64,000 nt of DNA from Albifimbria verrucaria (lineage: Eukaryota; Ascomycota; Sordariomycetes; Hypocreales; Stachybotryaceae), in the NCBI GenBank assembly GCA_020081605.1, contig JAHREC010000049.1, positions 496,001-560,000 of the forward strand, written 5' to 3'. Positions 1 through 12,424 of the stretch are shown here, one piece after another. The translations under genes and the position numbers were made by a program. The notes beneath the pieces were generated by a model. It saw nothing but the letters and a program-made list of their open reading frames with translations. It was not told where the DNA came from and did not search any database. Within the stretch, counting starts at the first letter, position 1. Every line of letters starts with the position of its first letter.

Positions 1-223
1 ACCGAACATATATTTTCAGGCCATTGGCATATGAGCAATAAGCCTGAAGGATCAACAAAAACACCACGTGCTGTAGGTGTTTAGAAAACAGGAATTATAA
101 CGTTATGCTGGGGGTCTTTGGGACAGTTTAATATCAGATGGTATGGCCTTGGCCCAGACTCCTTCCATTTGGAAGATAGGTTGATTTTCGCGATGAGATC
201 TACTATTATTGCATGACTCTTCA

Positions 224-1243
224 TCAACTATCGCTTCTTTGCAAATTCTCCACTGGGTCCACTCCCATATTATAGAATCGTTTCCTTTCATATATCTTCG
301 TGGCTTTCCAGTTGTTCAAGTACATGGCAAGAAGCACGACGAAAATAACCACAGCACCGATCAACGGAGCAACCAAAGAGAATACTGTGAGAGCGTAGCT
401 TATGTACTGAAACGCTCGGCTTTGTTGCAGATCATCAACTCCCAATCCGACTTGCAATGCTGTCAGCATTATGACAACGTATCCCAAGATACCCGCCAGC
501 AAAGCAAATTGGTCTTCGAGAAAGCTGGAAAAGAAAGAGTGCGATACTACTCTCGAATAGCCACGGAACAGCGAGCCCCTAAACAGGCGGAATAGCTTGT
601 TCAAGCGGCTCAGACGCAGCTCGCCGTACCAGTAACGTGGGTTGATAGAGTCGTAGCTATGGTTTGCCAGCAACTCAGCTGTCAGAGCTTTCCAGTCTTG
701 CCATGTGACAGCGGCCGGAAGTAGACCGCATTCTTTGGCAACGTGGAAGTCGCTCTCATAAGCGATCAGGGCTGTGTAAGAGAATAGGAACCCACGGGCG
801 GAGCCATAGAGACCAGTTGAGGAAGCCTTTGGCCCTTGTACGTTGTCGTCGCCGTCAAGGAGATGCTCTGCCCAAAAGTCGGGGCTCAGAAGGTATGCAG
901 GTAGAGGCTTGATGAATATTCGATGACGCCACCAAACTAGATGCAGGCCAACGTCTTCCGTGATGCATATTTCACGGCATAATAGTCGCTGATGGTGAAG
1001 TGGTCGGGGAGGCATAGGACGTCCGCACAACCAGAGCCATTCGTGCACGTCATTTAGTCGCGTGACACACAATTCCTTTTCGAGGAATTGCCGACCTGGC
1101 TGGGGCGCAACGATATCGTCTGCCCGATTGCGGCTGGTTGCTGGTAGAAGCAACGCGAAGTCGACTTTGCCATGGCTCAAGTCATCACTTGCCAAGCCCC
1201 TCTCGAGGATCCGTACGCTGAAGGGCAAAACAGGTGCAACCAT
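224..1243 (-). CDS. DUF6601-type membrane protein
   Basis: This is one uninterrupted 339-residue reading frame. It matches the fungal DUF6601 family: the motif WLWLCGRPMPPRPLHHQRLL near residues 69-88, an LHLVW segment, the FLFSYTALIAYESDF block and the YGELRLSRLNKLFRL block. Two hydrophobic segments follow near residues 240-265 and 280-310, then a short basic tail, so it is probably an integral membrane protein with a large N-terminal domain. The biochemical role of the family is not known to me. It is transcribed divergently from the NLR-type gene, about 730 bases away. No intron or frame break is needed, unlike most genes here. The start is the first Met of the frame; the first 60 or so residues are less family-like and a later start is possible. 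Confidence 0.85.
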   Translation of the reverse strand: MVAPVLPFSVRILERGLASDDLSHGKVDFALLLPATSRNRADDIVAPQPGRQFLEKELCVTRLNDVHEWLWLCGRPMPPRPLHHQRLLCREICITEDVGLHLVWWRHRIFIKPLPAYLLSPDFWAEHLLDGDDNVQGPKASSTGLYGSARGFLFSYTALIAYESDFHVAKECGLLPAAVTWQDWKALTAELLANHSYDSINPRYWYGELRLSRLNKLFRLFRGSLFRGYSRVVSHSFFSSFLEDQFALLAGILGYVVIMLTALQVGLGVDDLQQSRAFQYISYALTVFSLVAPLIGAVVIFVVLLAMYLNNWKATKIYERKRFYNMGVDPVENLQRSDS

Positions 1244-1973
1244 TCTCTATGATTTGTCCCCTTGTTCCTCGAGAGGCAGAACGTATTTGACGGTAGGGAG
1301 CAAATGAGGATGTCTATGTTGATGATCGTAGCGGCAAAAACTATTAAGCAGAGGTCCAGGCTTCTATTGCCGAGCCTTACCATGCACGCACCACTCGGAC
1401 ATGGCCAGATATGCAGAGGCTCGCGCAGGGGCTCAGCTAGCGCTGACGCGCGCTCTCAGCTCAAGACATTTACCAACGCTTCAGGGGCCCGCTTGTGGGG
1501 TAGGGACCGTCAGCAGAGCTCCAGTCGAAATTATCTGTCGAGCTTCATGATCCCCCCTGCCCCTACCCCTGCTTACAAGTCTGCTCATGGCAGAAATCTC
1601 ATACAGAATTTGCGCCTGTGTTTTCGATTTAGGGATAAATTCCTTGTTCGGCATTTGTCTCTTGTTAAGATTGTCATTTTGCTCAACAACCATAGCGTCA
1701 GAGGCCGGTCAAGCATTTTGTGTTGCCCAGGGTAAGGATCCTTCCAGCCCAACGCCAGGGGTTATCGAAATCCCGTTCTATTAGTTGCGTACTAGTCTAA
1801 ATATTGCCTATGTACTCGTGTACTTGCTAAGCCGCAAGGCATATGGCCTAGCAGAACGGGTAGACCAGGGGCTGCCTATATTTATTTCAACCATTGACTT
1901 CAAATCTTGACCGGCGAACTTGCGAGTCGTAACTGGATAGTTGCCGGGGAATGTTCAAACGTCAACCGACAAT
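1244..1973. other. Intergenic, divergent promoter region
   Basis: This gap lies between two divergent genes and should hold both promoters. I see only short chance ORFs and no convincing RNA gene or repeat. Confidence 0.5.
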
Positions 1974-4900
1974 ATGTCGCTTCAAAGGTCGGGAACTCGG
2001 CGTGTAGCTGGTGGTGCAGCTCCTCCCAGGCCCAAGAAAGGGTATGAGGTTGTGCAACAGGGCATCAAGCAGCTCTACCCTGAACCAGATTCTGAAAAAC
2101 CTACCGACATCGAGTGAGTGCCAGACCTAACACCTGGACGGGTCAAAACTGACTATTGAAGCATTGTTTTCGTCCCCGGCCTTGCTGCGCATCCCGAGGA
2201 CAGTTGGAAGTCGGCAAAGACGGGCTTCAATTGGGCGAGCGACAAAGATGGCGTGGCTCGCGATTTTCCTACTGCAAGAGTTCTTCTGTACATGTACGAA
2301 TCCGCATGGAAAGGGTCACTCAAGGTTAAGCAATCGATCGATAACCTTGCCATGACTCTTCTTCATGGCTTGGACGAAAAGGGTATTTAACCCGGAAATA
2401 CTCTCCTCCATCAACGCGTATCCAGCTGACACTTGAAAAATCAGTCGACAGGTTCGACCAGGCCAATCGTCTTCATTGGCCATAGCATGGGAGGTCTCGT
2501 CATCGCGAAGGTAAAATTCTTTCTTCGTGTAACTTCTTTCATGATGTTATATAGCATCTTCTGACGCTGTGCATAGGCTGTATGTCTAGCTGAGGCCCGG
2601 CAAGACCTGTTCCCACAAATGTTTGAAGATATTGCTGGCTGTGCTGTTTTTGGTACGCCGTTCCATGGTGCAGAGGCGGCCTCTGTTGCTGCAATGCTCT
2701 CATATGTGGGTCAAGCGGTCGACCATACCATACCATCCAAGCTTCTGGATCTAATGAGGCCGAATGATGAAGGGCTGAGTGAGTTGAGAAACGAGTTCAT
2801 ACGTATGGTAACAAAGATAAGCCCAAACATAGCGTTATGCGGTTTCTATGAGGAACAGCCCACCAATATTTCTGATCTTTCCGGAGTACCTGCATTTATC
2901 AAAGCTCTGCAGATCCTGCTCCCGAAGAAAATTGCCGAGTTTGTCACCAAAGAGTCTGCAATTCTGGGAGGCCTTATGGTATCAATGGGGCTTGCCTGTA
3001 ATCACAGGGACCTGGTCAAGTTCGACAGCTTCAAAGACGAACGGTATTCTCTGGTCCGCAATCCGCTCAAGAAGATCATCCATGGAGCGCATCTAGTGGC
3101 CAAGACTCGGCGTCAAGGCACTCGAAATATTGACAAAGCCGTCGTGATCAAAGTTAAGGAAGCCCTCGTTGGTGCCCAAGTATCGAGGAAGCGTCAAAAC
3201 CTTCTCAAAACAACAGCACCTTCATCCTGGATTCTTCAAGAGCTAGAGAGCACCAATTGGTTAGCTAAGGACAACCTAGGGAAGTCTCGTCTCTCAAAAG
3301 AGGAAGTTGTGTGTGGATTCGTGGATCGGATGGCAGAGGCAAAACCAGCGCGTCACTTGCAGCTTTGAACGAAATAGAACACATGAGCGATACAAATAGC
3401 GGAACGGGCTCAATTCTGCTTGCCTACTTCTTTTGCGACGCTGCACCAGACTACGGCACTGCAGAAGAGCTGCTCAAGTCACTTGTACATCAACTCGTTT
3501 CACAGCATGAAGCCCTCGCAACTCATGCCAAGTTCTTACTTAGGAAAAGGGGCAAAGAGGACTACAAGGGACAACCCCAGCTTACTGTCGAAAATCTCTG
3601 GCAAGCTCTACAAGACATGCTTGCGGACGACTACCTTTTCGGGAACAAGGTCTATTTTGTCATCAACAACCTTCAAGTGCTTCCTCAGGATTCTGACTCG
3701 ACAATCACGCTGCTTGACTTGCTAAAGCTTGAGCTTGAACATATGAACGAAAGTGGTAGGCATGTTCTTGTGAGATGGCTTATCACAAGTGGAGAGTCAT
3801 ACAGCATTGGGCAAGCGTTGAAAGGCGACCCCATTCGACTAATCGATTTGGAGGACGAAAAGTATGGTGACCAGGTTCAGCTGGAACTTCGAAAGCATGC
3901 CCATAAGAAGGTCAATGACCTCGTCCTCCAGAAGAAGTACAGCAAAGCTCTGGCATATTTTGCTAGCAGTCTTCTGGGCAGGCGAGCCCAGAATACACAA
4001 TGGATTGATATCACTTTCGTTCAGTTAAGGGAGTTGCCAGAGCGCGAAAATGATCTTCGAGTGCGTCGTCTGCTCGAGGCAATGCCGCAAGAGCTCGATG
4101 CTCTTCTCAACTATGCATGGCAGCAAATATTTCTCCTAAATGAAAATGACACGGCTGAGATCAAGGAAATGCTGCGTGTCTTGGTGCTTACATACGAAGA
4201 TCCAACCCTGGCAGAGCTTGCGCTTCTTGTTGGGCTGAACTCTGTGAGCAAACCAAGAACAGAGCTTCGCGACCTGGTACTGAAATGTAGGCCTCTCCTA
4301 GTTTTGAAGAGGACTAGTCAGTCGGACACCAAAGTCTGCTTCATTGAAGGAGTGGTGCGAGCTCATTTACAGGAGAACGCCTATAAACTCCTAGGTCTTT
4401 CCGAAGAAGATACGAAGCTGCAGCATGGTATGCTAGGACTTCGTGCTTTCACACATATTCTAGAGGCGTTGAGTTTTCCTGTGGCAGAGGTCCATGATGA
4501 GGATGAGGATGATGAGGAAGACGATAATTCTAATGAAGTTGAGAACTTGAATGAGGCTGAGGAATCCGCGACAAACAGTCAGCAGCACAAGAGCGAACAT
4601 GATGAAACGGAGCAGGTTGAAAAGGATCCAAATGACAGCTCTGAGCTCGACATGCAGAAAGGAGATGACAACGACAAAGATCCCTACACAAGCGAAGAAG
4701 AGTATGAAGAGGAAGAGAAGAATGAGGAAGATGAAGAAGAAGACGAAGATCCTGAAGCCAGTATCCTGATTGGAAAAGCTTTGGCTTATCCTATAAAGCA
4801 TTGGCTGCACCATGCCAGCAAAGCTACAGCAGAAATTGCCGAAGATTTGAGCTTCGAGAAGGAGTTTTGGGACAGAACATCGATCATTCGACGTCGCTGG

Positions 4901-7900
4901 CTAACCGAATACGTCCGTCTCACTGGCTCATTCAAATATTTCCAACGTTCCGAGCTATCTGGGCTTCATATCGCTGCTGCAGTTGGCTTTAGGCAGTTGG
5001 TAGCTGCTTTGATGAAAAATGGATATGAGGATGAGAAAAGCCTCCGAAACTCGGAAGGCTTTACACCTGTAAGCAAGACTGATTTATATCATTTGGAGGT
5101 GGTACTAACCAGAGCTTCCTCTAGCTGCATTTTGCCTCCTCGTTTGGACGCTTCAACATCGTCGAAGAGCTTCTCAACAAAGGTGCCCCCATGGACGACG
5201 GTATCGAGGATAACAATATGACACCTTTACACATGGCCGCTGCTGAGGGCCATGTGAAGATAATGGCGAAGCTTCTCGAAAGAGGCGCAAATCCAAACGC
5301 TAGCTGTACTGCTTATGGCGCGGTGATAAATGCAGCCATTGAGTCTGGAAATTGTGATGCAGTCAAAATACTCGTTGAGAAGGACGTATCTCTGGCCACT
5401 GAAGAGGATGCGGAAAATGAAGATGATTCGGTTGATAAGGCTCCAGAAGCAAACGATGAGGATGGTAAAGATCAAGACGAGGAAGAAGCCGAGGATGAAG
5501 AGCAGGGAGAAGACGAAGAGAGTGAGGATGAGGACGACGACGACGAGGAAGAAGAAGAGGAGGAGGAAGTCCTACGCTCGCCTTTGGCTTTGGCTGCGCT
5601 CCGATCTGATACCACCATGTTCGACTTCCTTGTCAAGAATTACTCGGACAGACTACCGCCCAAAGAGTTCGACATAGCTCTCGTCAAAGCTGCCGGTGGC
5701 GGTCGTACTGAGATTTTTAAGCATTTACTAGAATCCTACAATCATCCCAACGAAGCTTTCAAAGAAGCACTCGACGAAGCTGCATACGGAGAGAATTGGG
5801 ATATCGTGGCGTTGCTTCTGGAAAAATGCCCCGAGCTCGATTGCGAGTATGCCTTCCTCAGCACTGCTGAAGGAGACGATGGCCCTCAGGCAATCCAGAC
5901 ACTCGAAGCCTTGTGGGAGTATACGCAAGGATCCATTACGCAAGAGAAATTGGACCACTCACTGTATCAAGCCACCGATTTTGAGAACATAGAGACAGTT
6001 CGTCTTCTGCTTCGTTTCGGAGCTAGTGCAGATGCCACTGGGCAACAGTAAGTTCATGACATTGATCAAGGTTACAATTGGAGAGAATATGAGAACTGAC
6101 TATTGGGTTTCCTGCTTAGGTATGGCAACGCCTTGACCGCAGCGGCCTACGATGGCACAAGTGATATCCTAACCATGCTTCTAGATGCAGGAGCTAACAT
6201 CGATGCTCCCGAAGGTTGGGCATTGCAAGCGGCTGCGAGCGAGGGGCACGCTGAAATCTTAGAGCTGTTGTTGAGTCGTGGTGCGAATGTCAATGCGCAG
6301 ACAACTCACGAGGACATGCCACAATGCACTGCACTCCAAGCAGCCGTGGAGGCCGGCTATGACAACATCGTTGAGTTGCTCCTTGAGCATCATGCCGACC
6401 CTAACCTCGGAGGAGGTAATCTTACATTTCCCATCATTGCTGCAACACAGAAGGGCGAAGAGGACATTGTCAAGTCCTTGCTCGCAGCCAAAGTGAGAGT
6501 CGACGTATTTGGAGGGCCAGATTCGTCGACGCCTCTCATCAATGCTGCAACATATCTGCCACAGTCTTCGTTGCGGTCCATACTCGATGCTGGTGCCGAC
6601 ATAAATCTCGCCAATGAGGACGGCGATACTGCTCTCATGATGGCAGCATGTGTTGGCGACGCAGAGTCCCTGCAGACTTTACTTGATCATGGGGCAGATG
6701 TTTTGTTGAGAAACAATCAAGAACAAAATGCTTTGCAAATTGCACTTGACAATAGCAATGAGGATTGCGTCGAGATACTTGTCAGTCATGTGTCCCTAAT
6801 AATGGAAGCCTTAAGGGTGTCCATTGCGTCTGGCGATGCCTCAGTTGCTGCAGTTGTCCGGAGTGTAGAGACACGTAACCAAGGACTTGACTATGACGAA
6901 CCTACCGTGCCCTTCACACCTGAAGTGAGCGAAGACAAGACTGATCAAGAACATGACCCATCCAAATCATCGACTGAGGAGGTTCCCGTCGAGAAACCCA
7001 CACAAACTGTGGTTCACGAACCTGCAGCGCAACAGCCTGACGAGGGCCGACAAACCACGAGCCACGACAGCAGCACTAACGACAAGCCCCACGAAAATCT
7101 AGAGGCCAGTATTCGAAGAATAATGCATGTTCCCACGTGGGGATCTAGTACTACTTTCGATGATGAAGGACACGCTTCTAATATGAACGAGGAAACAGTA
7201 GGATCGGCATTGGATAGACCAGAGCCATTAGCCGTCTCCCATCATTCCTCCCCCAATTCACTGATACATTTGTACATCAAAGCGACGATGGTTTTCGGGT
7301 AGGCACACCTGGATCAGGACCCATCAGAAGAAAGCCAGCTCCTGTTCCGGCACCTGTTCCCGTCTCTGCTCCTGTACCGACACAGAATTATGGAAGGGTG
7401 GTGTCTTCTGGTGGGATAACAACAGATTATCCAGCTCAAGCGGTCAATCCTCCTTTCCCTGCATCGGGACAAGACCAATTGCACCAACAGCCCATCATGC
7501 CATATACACAGGGCCCATCCACGTATCAAGATCCTGGCTCGAATGGTTTGGCATCTCGCCCTCCATATGACAACAACGCAAGATACGCGGAAGCGCCTGT
7601 ACCACAGTCAAGGCAATATCAAGCATATCAAGCATATCAACCTGACACTCGACCACCTCCGCAACAGGCACAATCCCATTACCATCAACCTGTACCAGAG
7701 GTTGACAATAGATATCAAAGGCACACATATCAGCAATCAATGCCGTCAAATATGCAAAATGCACCCTATCCTGGGATGTCCTCCAATTCGCGATACCCAA
7801 GCAACCCTCCACCAAGTGGATTTGCACAAAGGCCACAGCAATCAATTCCAGCTGGAAGGCTTGACAGTACACAAGGACTACAGGCCAATGCTGGATACAG

Positions 7901-7988
7901 AAATGAGCCAGTGGGGCGACCTCCGGGACCTACGGGACCTATGGGTGAAGGGTATGTGCCAGCAGCAATGCGCTCAAGGATGACTTGA
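1974..7988 (+). CDS. NLR/STAND-type protein: lipase-like domain, P-loop NTPase, ankyrin repeats
   Basis: Six exons are supported: 1974-2113, 2162-2382, 2452-2510, 2577-5068, 5125-6047 and 6120-7988, giving about 1,900 residues. Residues about 48-330 form an alpha/beta-hydrolase (lipase-like) domain with an IVFVPGL strand, the nucleophile elbow GHSMGG near residue 130 and a likely catalytic His in CNHRDLVKF. A P-loop, GSDGRGKTS, lies near residue 390. The Walker B-like strand is VYFVINNLQ near residue 500, with Asn where Asp/Glu is usual. A helical region and an acidic linker (about 780-870) lead to ankyrin repeats (about 935-1510), which contain a second acidic insert. The tail is Pro/Gln/Tyr-rich. 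Fungal proteins of this layout are NLR-like candidates for non-self recognition; the trigger is unknown. Two -1 frame breaks (near 3301-3310, and between 7217 and 7302) separate good coding sequence. I treat them as missing bases, but a real pseudogene is possible. Confidence 0.82.
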
Positions 7989-9862
7989 AACCAATACTAA
8001 CTTGATATTCTGCACATCTAGTCAACGCCCAACATCGTCCTTTCTTGGCTTCAAAGCACCATGGTCAAGTGATCAGCGTTACTAATGAAAGCTGCACTCC
8101 ATCGATGATACTCATCGCTATTTCTGTGGATACTTCCCGAGGTCATGTAGTATCTTCGCTTTTGCAGAATAGAATATACGGTTTTGAAACTTCATACGGT
8201 GCACCCAGCTCGCTTGATCACCTCTGGTGTATACCAGACGAAAACTCGGGAATTTCCATACCTTTTCTAGTTATCCTGGAATCTAACAGGCATTGTGTGT
8301 CTGATTCTTCGGTCGGGGAGATTCTAAAACAAGCTGAACGGATCTGCGCAGGTCGTCCACAACCAAACGTGAAGGCTGAATGCGAAACAGGCTGAAATGA
8401 CTAAAACACTCGTATTTTTCCTATTTGTTCGGTCAGAACAACATGCCCCATTGGGTGCGATAATACCGTAGTCCAGCTACTGACACGCTCATAAACAAGT
8501 GGCTCTCTGATGGAGCATGTTGGCCCAGAGCCTTGTACGCCTTCCGGATAAAAATGCAGCGAAAGGGATGGCATATGTGGGCCATGGCGACAATACCCAC
8601 GCATTATCAAGGGTTATTTTGGCAGGTAATTAGCAGTCGTATGGATTTATTACCATTGTAGCGGCTCCGTGGGAAGTGCCATCCGAACGCTTACCCTACT
8701 TACTTGTAAACTCTGAGACACGCCGCCTCAGGGTCAGTGAAGGAAACTTCGCAACAAATGCCAATTTCAAACTTGTTTTAGGATCGTCTCTTTGATTCGG
8801 TGGGTCTGCCCGGTTATTGACTCTTCAAGGATCCAGCCCTCGTTGTATGAAAAAAGCCAATGTTGATATTAGATCAATTTGTAAAACGCACTTTCGTAAC
8901 AAACCGTCTGACTCGAGGTTCAGCTATAGCTATGGATGTGTGGAATTGACAGAAAACACTGCGAGCGACTGGTCCTGCTCACCAGTTAACTTTGTGTCTG
9001 AGACTGCAACCGTAGCTCGAATAGGTGGCCGTTTGCGGATGGTTTCAATGCAACGGAAACTCGTCGATCCTGAAACAGAACATGCGAGACGAAATGCTGA
9101 AGTGGCCAATAGGCCGTTGGTTGTACCTGAAAACCCACAAATCTTAGATGCCGGCCTTAGTTCTCTTCCTGTCTCGCCCAGGCCACTCAACCCCTGGAGC
9201 GACAGCGGCACTAAAGTCGAGACCAGCTTCGTTAGAGACTTGCCTCACCACCAGCTGCTATGATTTCCAAGTCTGTCAAAGCTATCGCCAGGTGTTCTTC
9301 TCTTCCAATAGGGATCTCCACAAGCCTCACGGGAGTCCAGATGCTCCGCTTCTTCCTCTCCACAACTGGATTTAGTACGGATAGCGATCGTCACATTTCG
9401 ACTGGGGATGTGAGAATGTATCAAGCTTAATTTCAGGTACGAGAGACTAGGTTACAGCAAACATGACTCGTGACAGACATCCATTGCTGTACTCGGCCAG
9501 CCGGTTACCTTTGAGACCCTTCGAATGACATGCCTGTGACGGGACGAGTATCGGATGCGAGTGGTGATTAGATCAAACACGGGTGCGAAGGGCTGTAGCC
9601 ATATATAAGGACGTAGGCCAGCCGCCTTTTCAGAGGCTAGCATGCCATATCATTCTGTCTTCTCATTCAATCTACCACTTGATTCCAATCTTATTGTCTT
9701 TCCTTAAATACCCTCAAATCACTCGACTCTGTTTAGCTTTTGACTCGCAACTCACTTACATAACTCGACAACCGTTCTTCTCTCAAATAGATCATATTCG
9801 GCCATTCGGTTAGAGTAAAATACTTCTGACCCTCATACTGAATACTTTTCGCTTTCTACAGC
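7989..9862. other. Long intergenic region
   Basis: No gene is supported. ORFs of 116 codons (8045-8395) and 148 codons (8817-9263) lack recognisable domains and splice logic. A TATA-like run (atatataagg, about 9600-9609) and pyrimidine-rich sequence at 9650-9790 precede the next gene and look like its promoter and leader. Confidence 0.45.
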
Positions 9863-10580
9863 ATGATCGGAATTTCGATCAAGCAGGCCATTGTTGGCAT
9901 TCTGCTCACAACATCGGTCGCGTCAGCCGCATCGCCTCATGGGCATGCCCTCCGTATGCGTCACGGCGATCGCCATGGCGTAGTCGAGGCACGTCAACAG
10001 ACCGGAGTGGCACCACCTGCTCCGGCACCCCTCCTGGAGGCCCACAAGGCGGTCCCGGTGCGGGCAAGGGAAGAGGAAGAGAAAAGCAAATGCCGGCACT
10101 CCTGTCGCCCCACCTGTGCCTAACGGCACGCCTCCTTCACCACCTCCTCCCCCAGTGGTGCCCCTCCGGCACCTCCGCCTGGTGGCCCTCCCGGCCCCAA
10201 GGGAACTCCTCCAGCCGGAGGTCCTGCCGGTGGTCCTCCTGGTCCCAAGGGAACTCCTCCAGCCGGTGGTCCTGCTGGTGGTCCTGCCGGTGGTCCTCCT
10301 GGTCCTAAAGGAACTCCTCCTGCTGGTGGTCCTCCGGGTCCCAAGGGAACTCCGCCTGCACCTCCTCCTCATCCTAATGGTGCTCCCCTCCACCACCTCC
10401 TCCGAGTGGTACACCTATTCCACCACCTCCTGCTCCCAATGGTACTCCTCTGCCGCCGCCACCTGGTCCAAATGGAACACCGGCACCTCCACCGCCTCCA
10501 CCTAACGGAACTCCTCTACCACCTCCTACTCCTCCCAGTGGCGCTCCCCTGCTCCGCCTGCCCCAAGTAGCAGTGGTTAG
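9863..10580 (+). CDS. Secreted collagen-like Gly/Pro-rich repeat protein
   Basis: The ATG opens a clear signal peptide: a basic start, the hydrophobic core AIVGILLTTSVA and cleavage probably after ASA. A His/Arg-rich propeptide-like stretch follows. The rest is low complexity: repeats of the type GGPPGPKGTPPA (about 10185-10350) and then runs of PPPPP separated by NGTP. The reading jumps by -1 at about 10030, 10090, 10150, 10388 and 10548. Each time it resumes the same Gly/Pro/Asn pattern if one C is restored, so the protein is read through. The stop is TAG at 10578-10580; the same frame stays open for ten more codons to TAA at 10611-10613. It is probably an extracellular, cell-wall or adhesive protein with collagen-like triplets. 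Repeat number may vary between strains. No enzyme function is suggested. Confidence 0.65.
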
Positions 10581-10613
10581 GGCAATTCAAACAATAGCGG
10601 GGGTTATAAGTAA

Positions 10614-11363
10614 GCATCAGGATATCTAGGATCTTAACACGAAAGAGAGATGTGGCGAAGCAAATGGTCAGAGCTGTAGAGTCTGACTGGACCTGCTACA
10701 TACTGCAAATAAAGACACATGGCTATGAAATATATGAACTCTAGAAAAAAAGAAGAAAAAGAAGTTTAGCAATAAATAAAAAGAATTGAGGCATGTGGAA
10801 AGTTTCTACTTCGTGCGTTGGTGCTTTCATTACCTGAAATAGATCTCAGTTTCCCCTATTCTAGCATAACTGAGAGTGTACTATGATGTTTTGTACTACG
10901 TAGCCGTAGGCAAGATTTAAATGAACTCGAAAGGATGTGTTTCTGTGGTTCTAAGCTGTCAGAGCATAGTTTCAAACCAAGGAAGCATCTAACAGTCGGA
11001 AAACAATCCCGTCTATGCGGTTTTTGATGGAGTAACCTGATAGTATTTCCGGTGGCTCTGAGGCCTGATCTAAATTCAGGACTTTCCAGATCCCGGTGCT
11101 TAAAACTATTTATACAACTCTGATCCGCCTAAAAATACCACTTCTCGGCTACGTAGAATGCGTGCCGCTTGAATTTTACTGAAGGAACAAAGAGTGAGTC
11201 ATAACTTAGGCCTAGTATTCGAACCTCATCCCTCGAAAGCACGAATAAATAAATGAACTCGGAATTTAGCCACATGCACCTCCTGTGATGCAGGACCTCT
11301 CAGCTGCCGTACTATTGTTACTTTGTCAGTAGGTCATACTAAAGTGTCTCGTTCTGGGGTGCC
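10614..11363. other. Intergenic, convergent 3' ends
   Basis: This is the space between two convergent genes. It has an A-rich patch near 10743-10790 (aaaaaaagaagaaaaag) and no supported gene. Confidence 0.5.
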
Positions 11364-12424
11364 TTACATTGGTACAACGTAGCCGTGACGGCTGCCCGAT
11401 AGTGCCGGGCTGGACGAAGGCGACCATTCAGCATTACCGATATCTGTGGTCTCAAAGGCCTGATATCCTCTACCACGGCTGAAATCGTCGATCCACAAGT
11501 GCCATTTCTCAGGATTGTTGTTGTCAGGGAAGAATAGCGGGCCTTCTCCTTCGGAATGGTGCCAGAGCCAATCTGGTTACGAATAACTGTCCAAGGTCCA
11601 TCAAGGCTGCTGGCGCTGGCCTGTTCGATCAACTCATCGGGGCCATTCTTGCTGATGCGGTAAAAGGTTCCAGATTTTGGATCTCGGGCCACTGTTGCGT
11701 CCATACCAGCACCGGTAAGCCACTTCTCGGCAGGCGTGAACGTAACGAAATCGGCGGTGAAAGAGCGCATGATGAACCAGCCTTCCCCTTGAGGTTGCAA
11801 GTCCAGTGGACGAGATCTACTAGAGTCAGTATCCGGCGTTCGCGTGTCCATTACTTCTCGATTCCGTTTACTCACACTGGTTACTGTCAGGGTCCCAGAT
11901 GGCATCTGGAGCCCAAGTCATACCAGCATTCTCGGGGCTGACGTTTCGTAGACTCGGCTCAGACCAATTCTTGAGGTCAGATGACTCCCAGACAACAATG
12001 CCTTTGCTTCCGTTGGTGGTGTAATCGTCGCCGACATCCCACCCGCGAGGATGGACCCAGAGGTCAGTCGCAATGATCCAGAACTTTGAACCATCAGGGC
12101 TACGAATCAACGATGGATCGCGCACACCCTTGGTTCCGACGGTTGAAGTAAGGGCCGGACTACCATCACCTACTGTGGTCCACGAGCCAGGGTTGTTGTC
12201 GTTGGACACAGCAAAGTAGATTTGCTCCCCATCTGCCTTTTGCTCACCAACGAACTGAAGTACACAAAGTTAGCTTGTAAGGGTCGTGAAAGAGAAAGAA
12301 ATTGACCACTACGTACGTAAACCATCAGATAGTCAGTGTAGCTTGACTGTCTCGGCTCAAGCGGAACAGCGATAGCGCTGGAACAGGCTGCCAAAGCGGC
12401 CAAAGCAAGAGTAGGGAACCTCAT
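11364..12424 (-). CDS. Secreted glycoside hydrolase family 43 protein
   Basis: Three exons: 12317-12424, 11876-12254 and 11364-11816, with introns of 62 and 59 nt. The start codes a signal peptide (RFPTLALAALAACSSAIA). GH43 landmarks of the five-bladed propeller fold are visible: the catalytic base Asp in GVRDPSLI, the pKa-modulating Asp in TWAPDAIWD and the general acid Glu in GEGP. The C-terminal part carries the WHLWIDDF and GSRHGYV-like blades. Members act on arabinan, xylan side chains or galactan; the exact substrate cannot be told from sequence. Two -1 breaks, at the C-run 11785-11788 and near 11548, are each fixed by one added G on the coding strand. The second restores the GEGP motif, which argues strongly for a missing base. 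The stop used is TAA at 11364-11366. Confidence 0.85.

Noticed and set aside
3240..3330. A short intron explaining the frame change in the NLR-type gene
   Set aside because: The only GT-AG pair I tried (gttagc to caaaag) would be about 41 nt and creates a TGA at the junction; one restored G gives a clean join instead.
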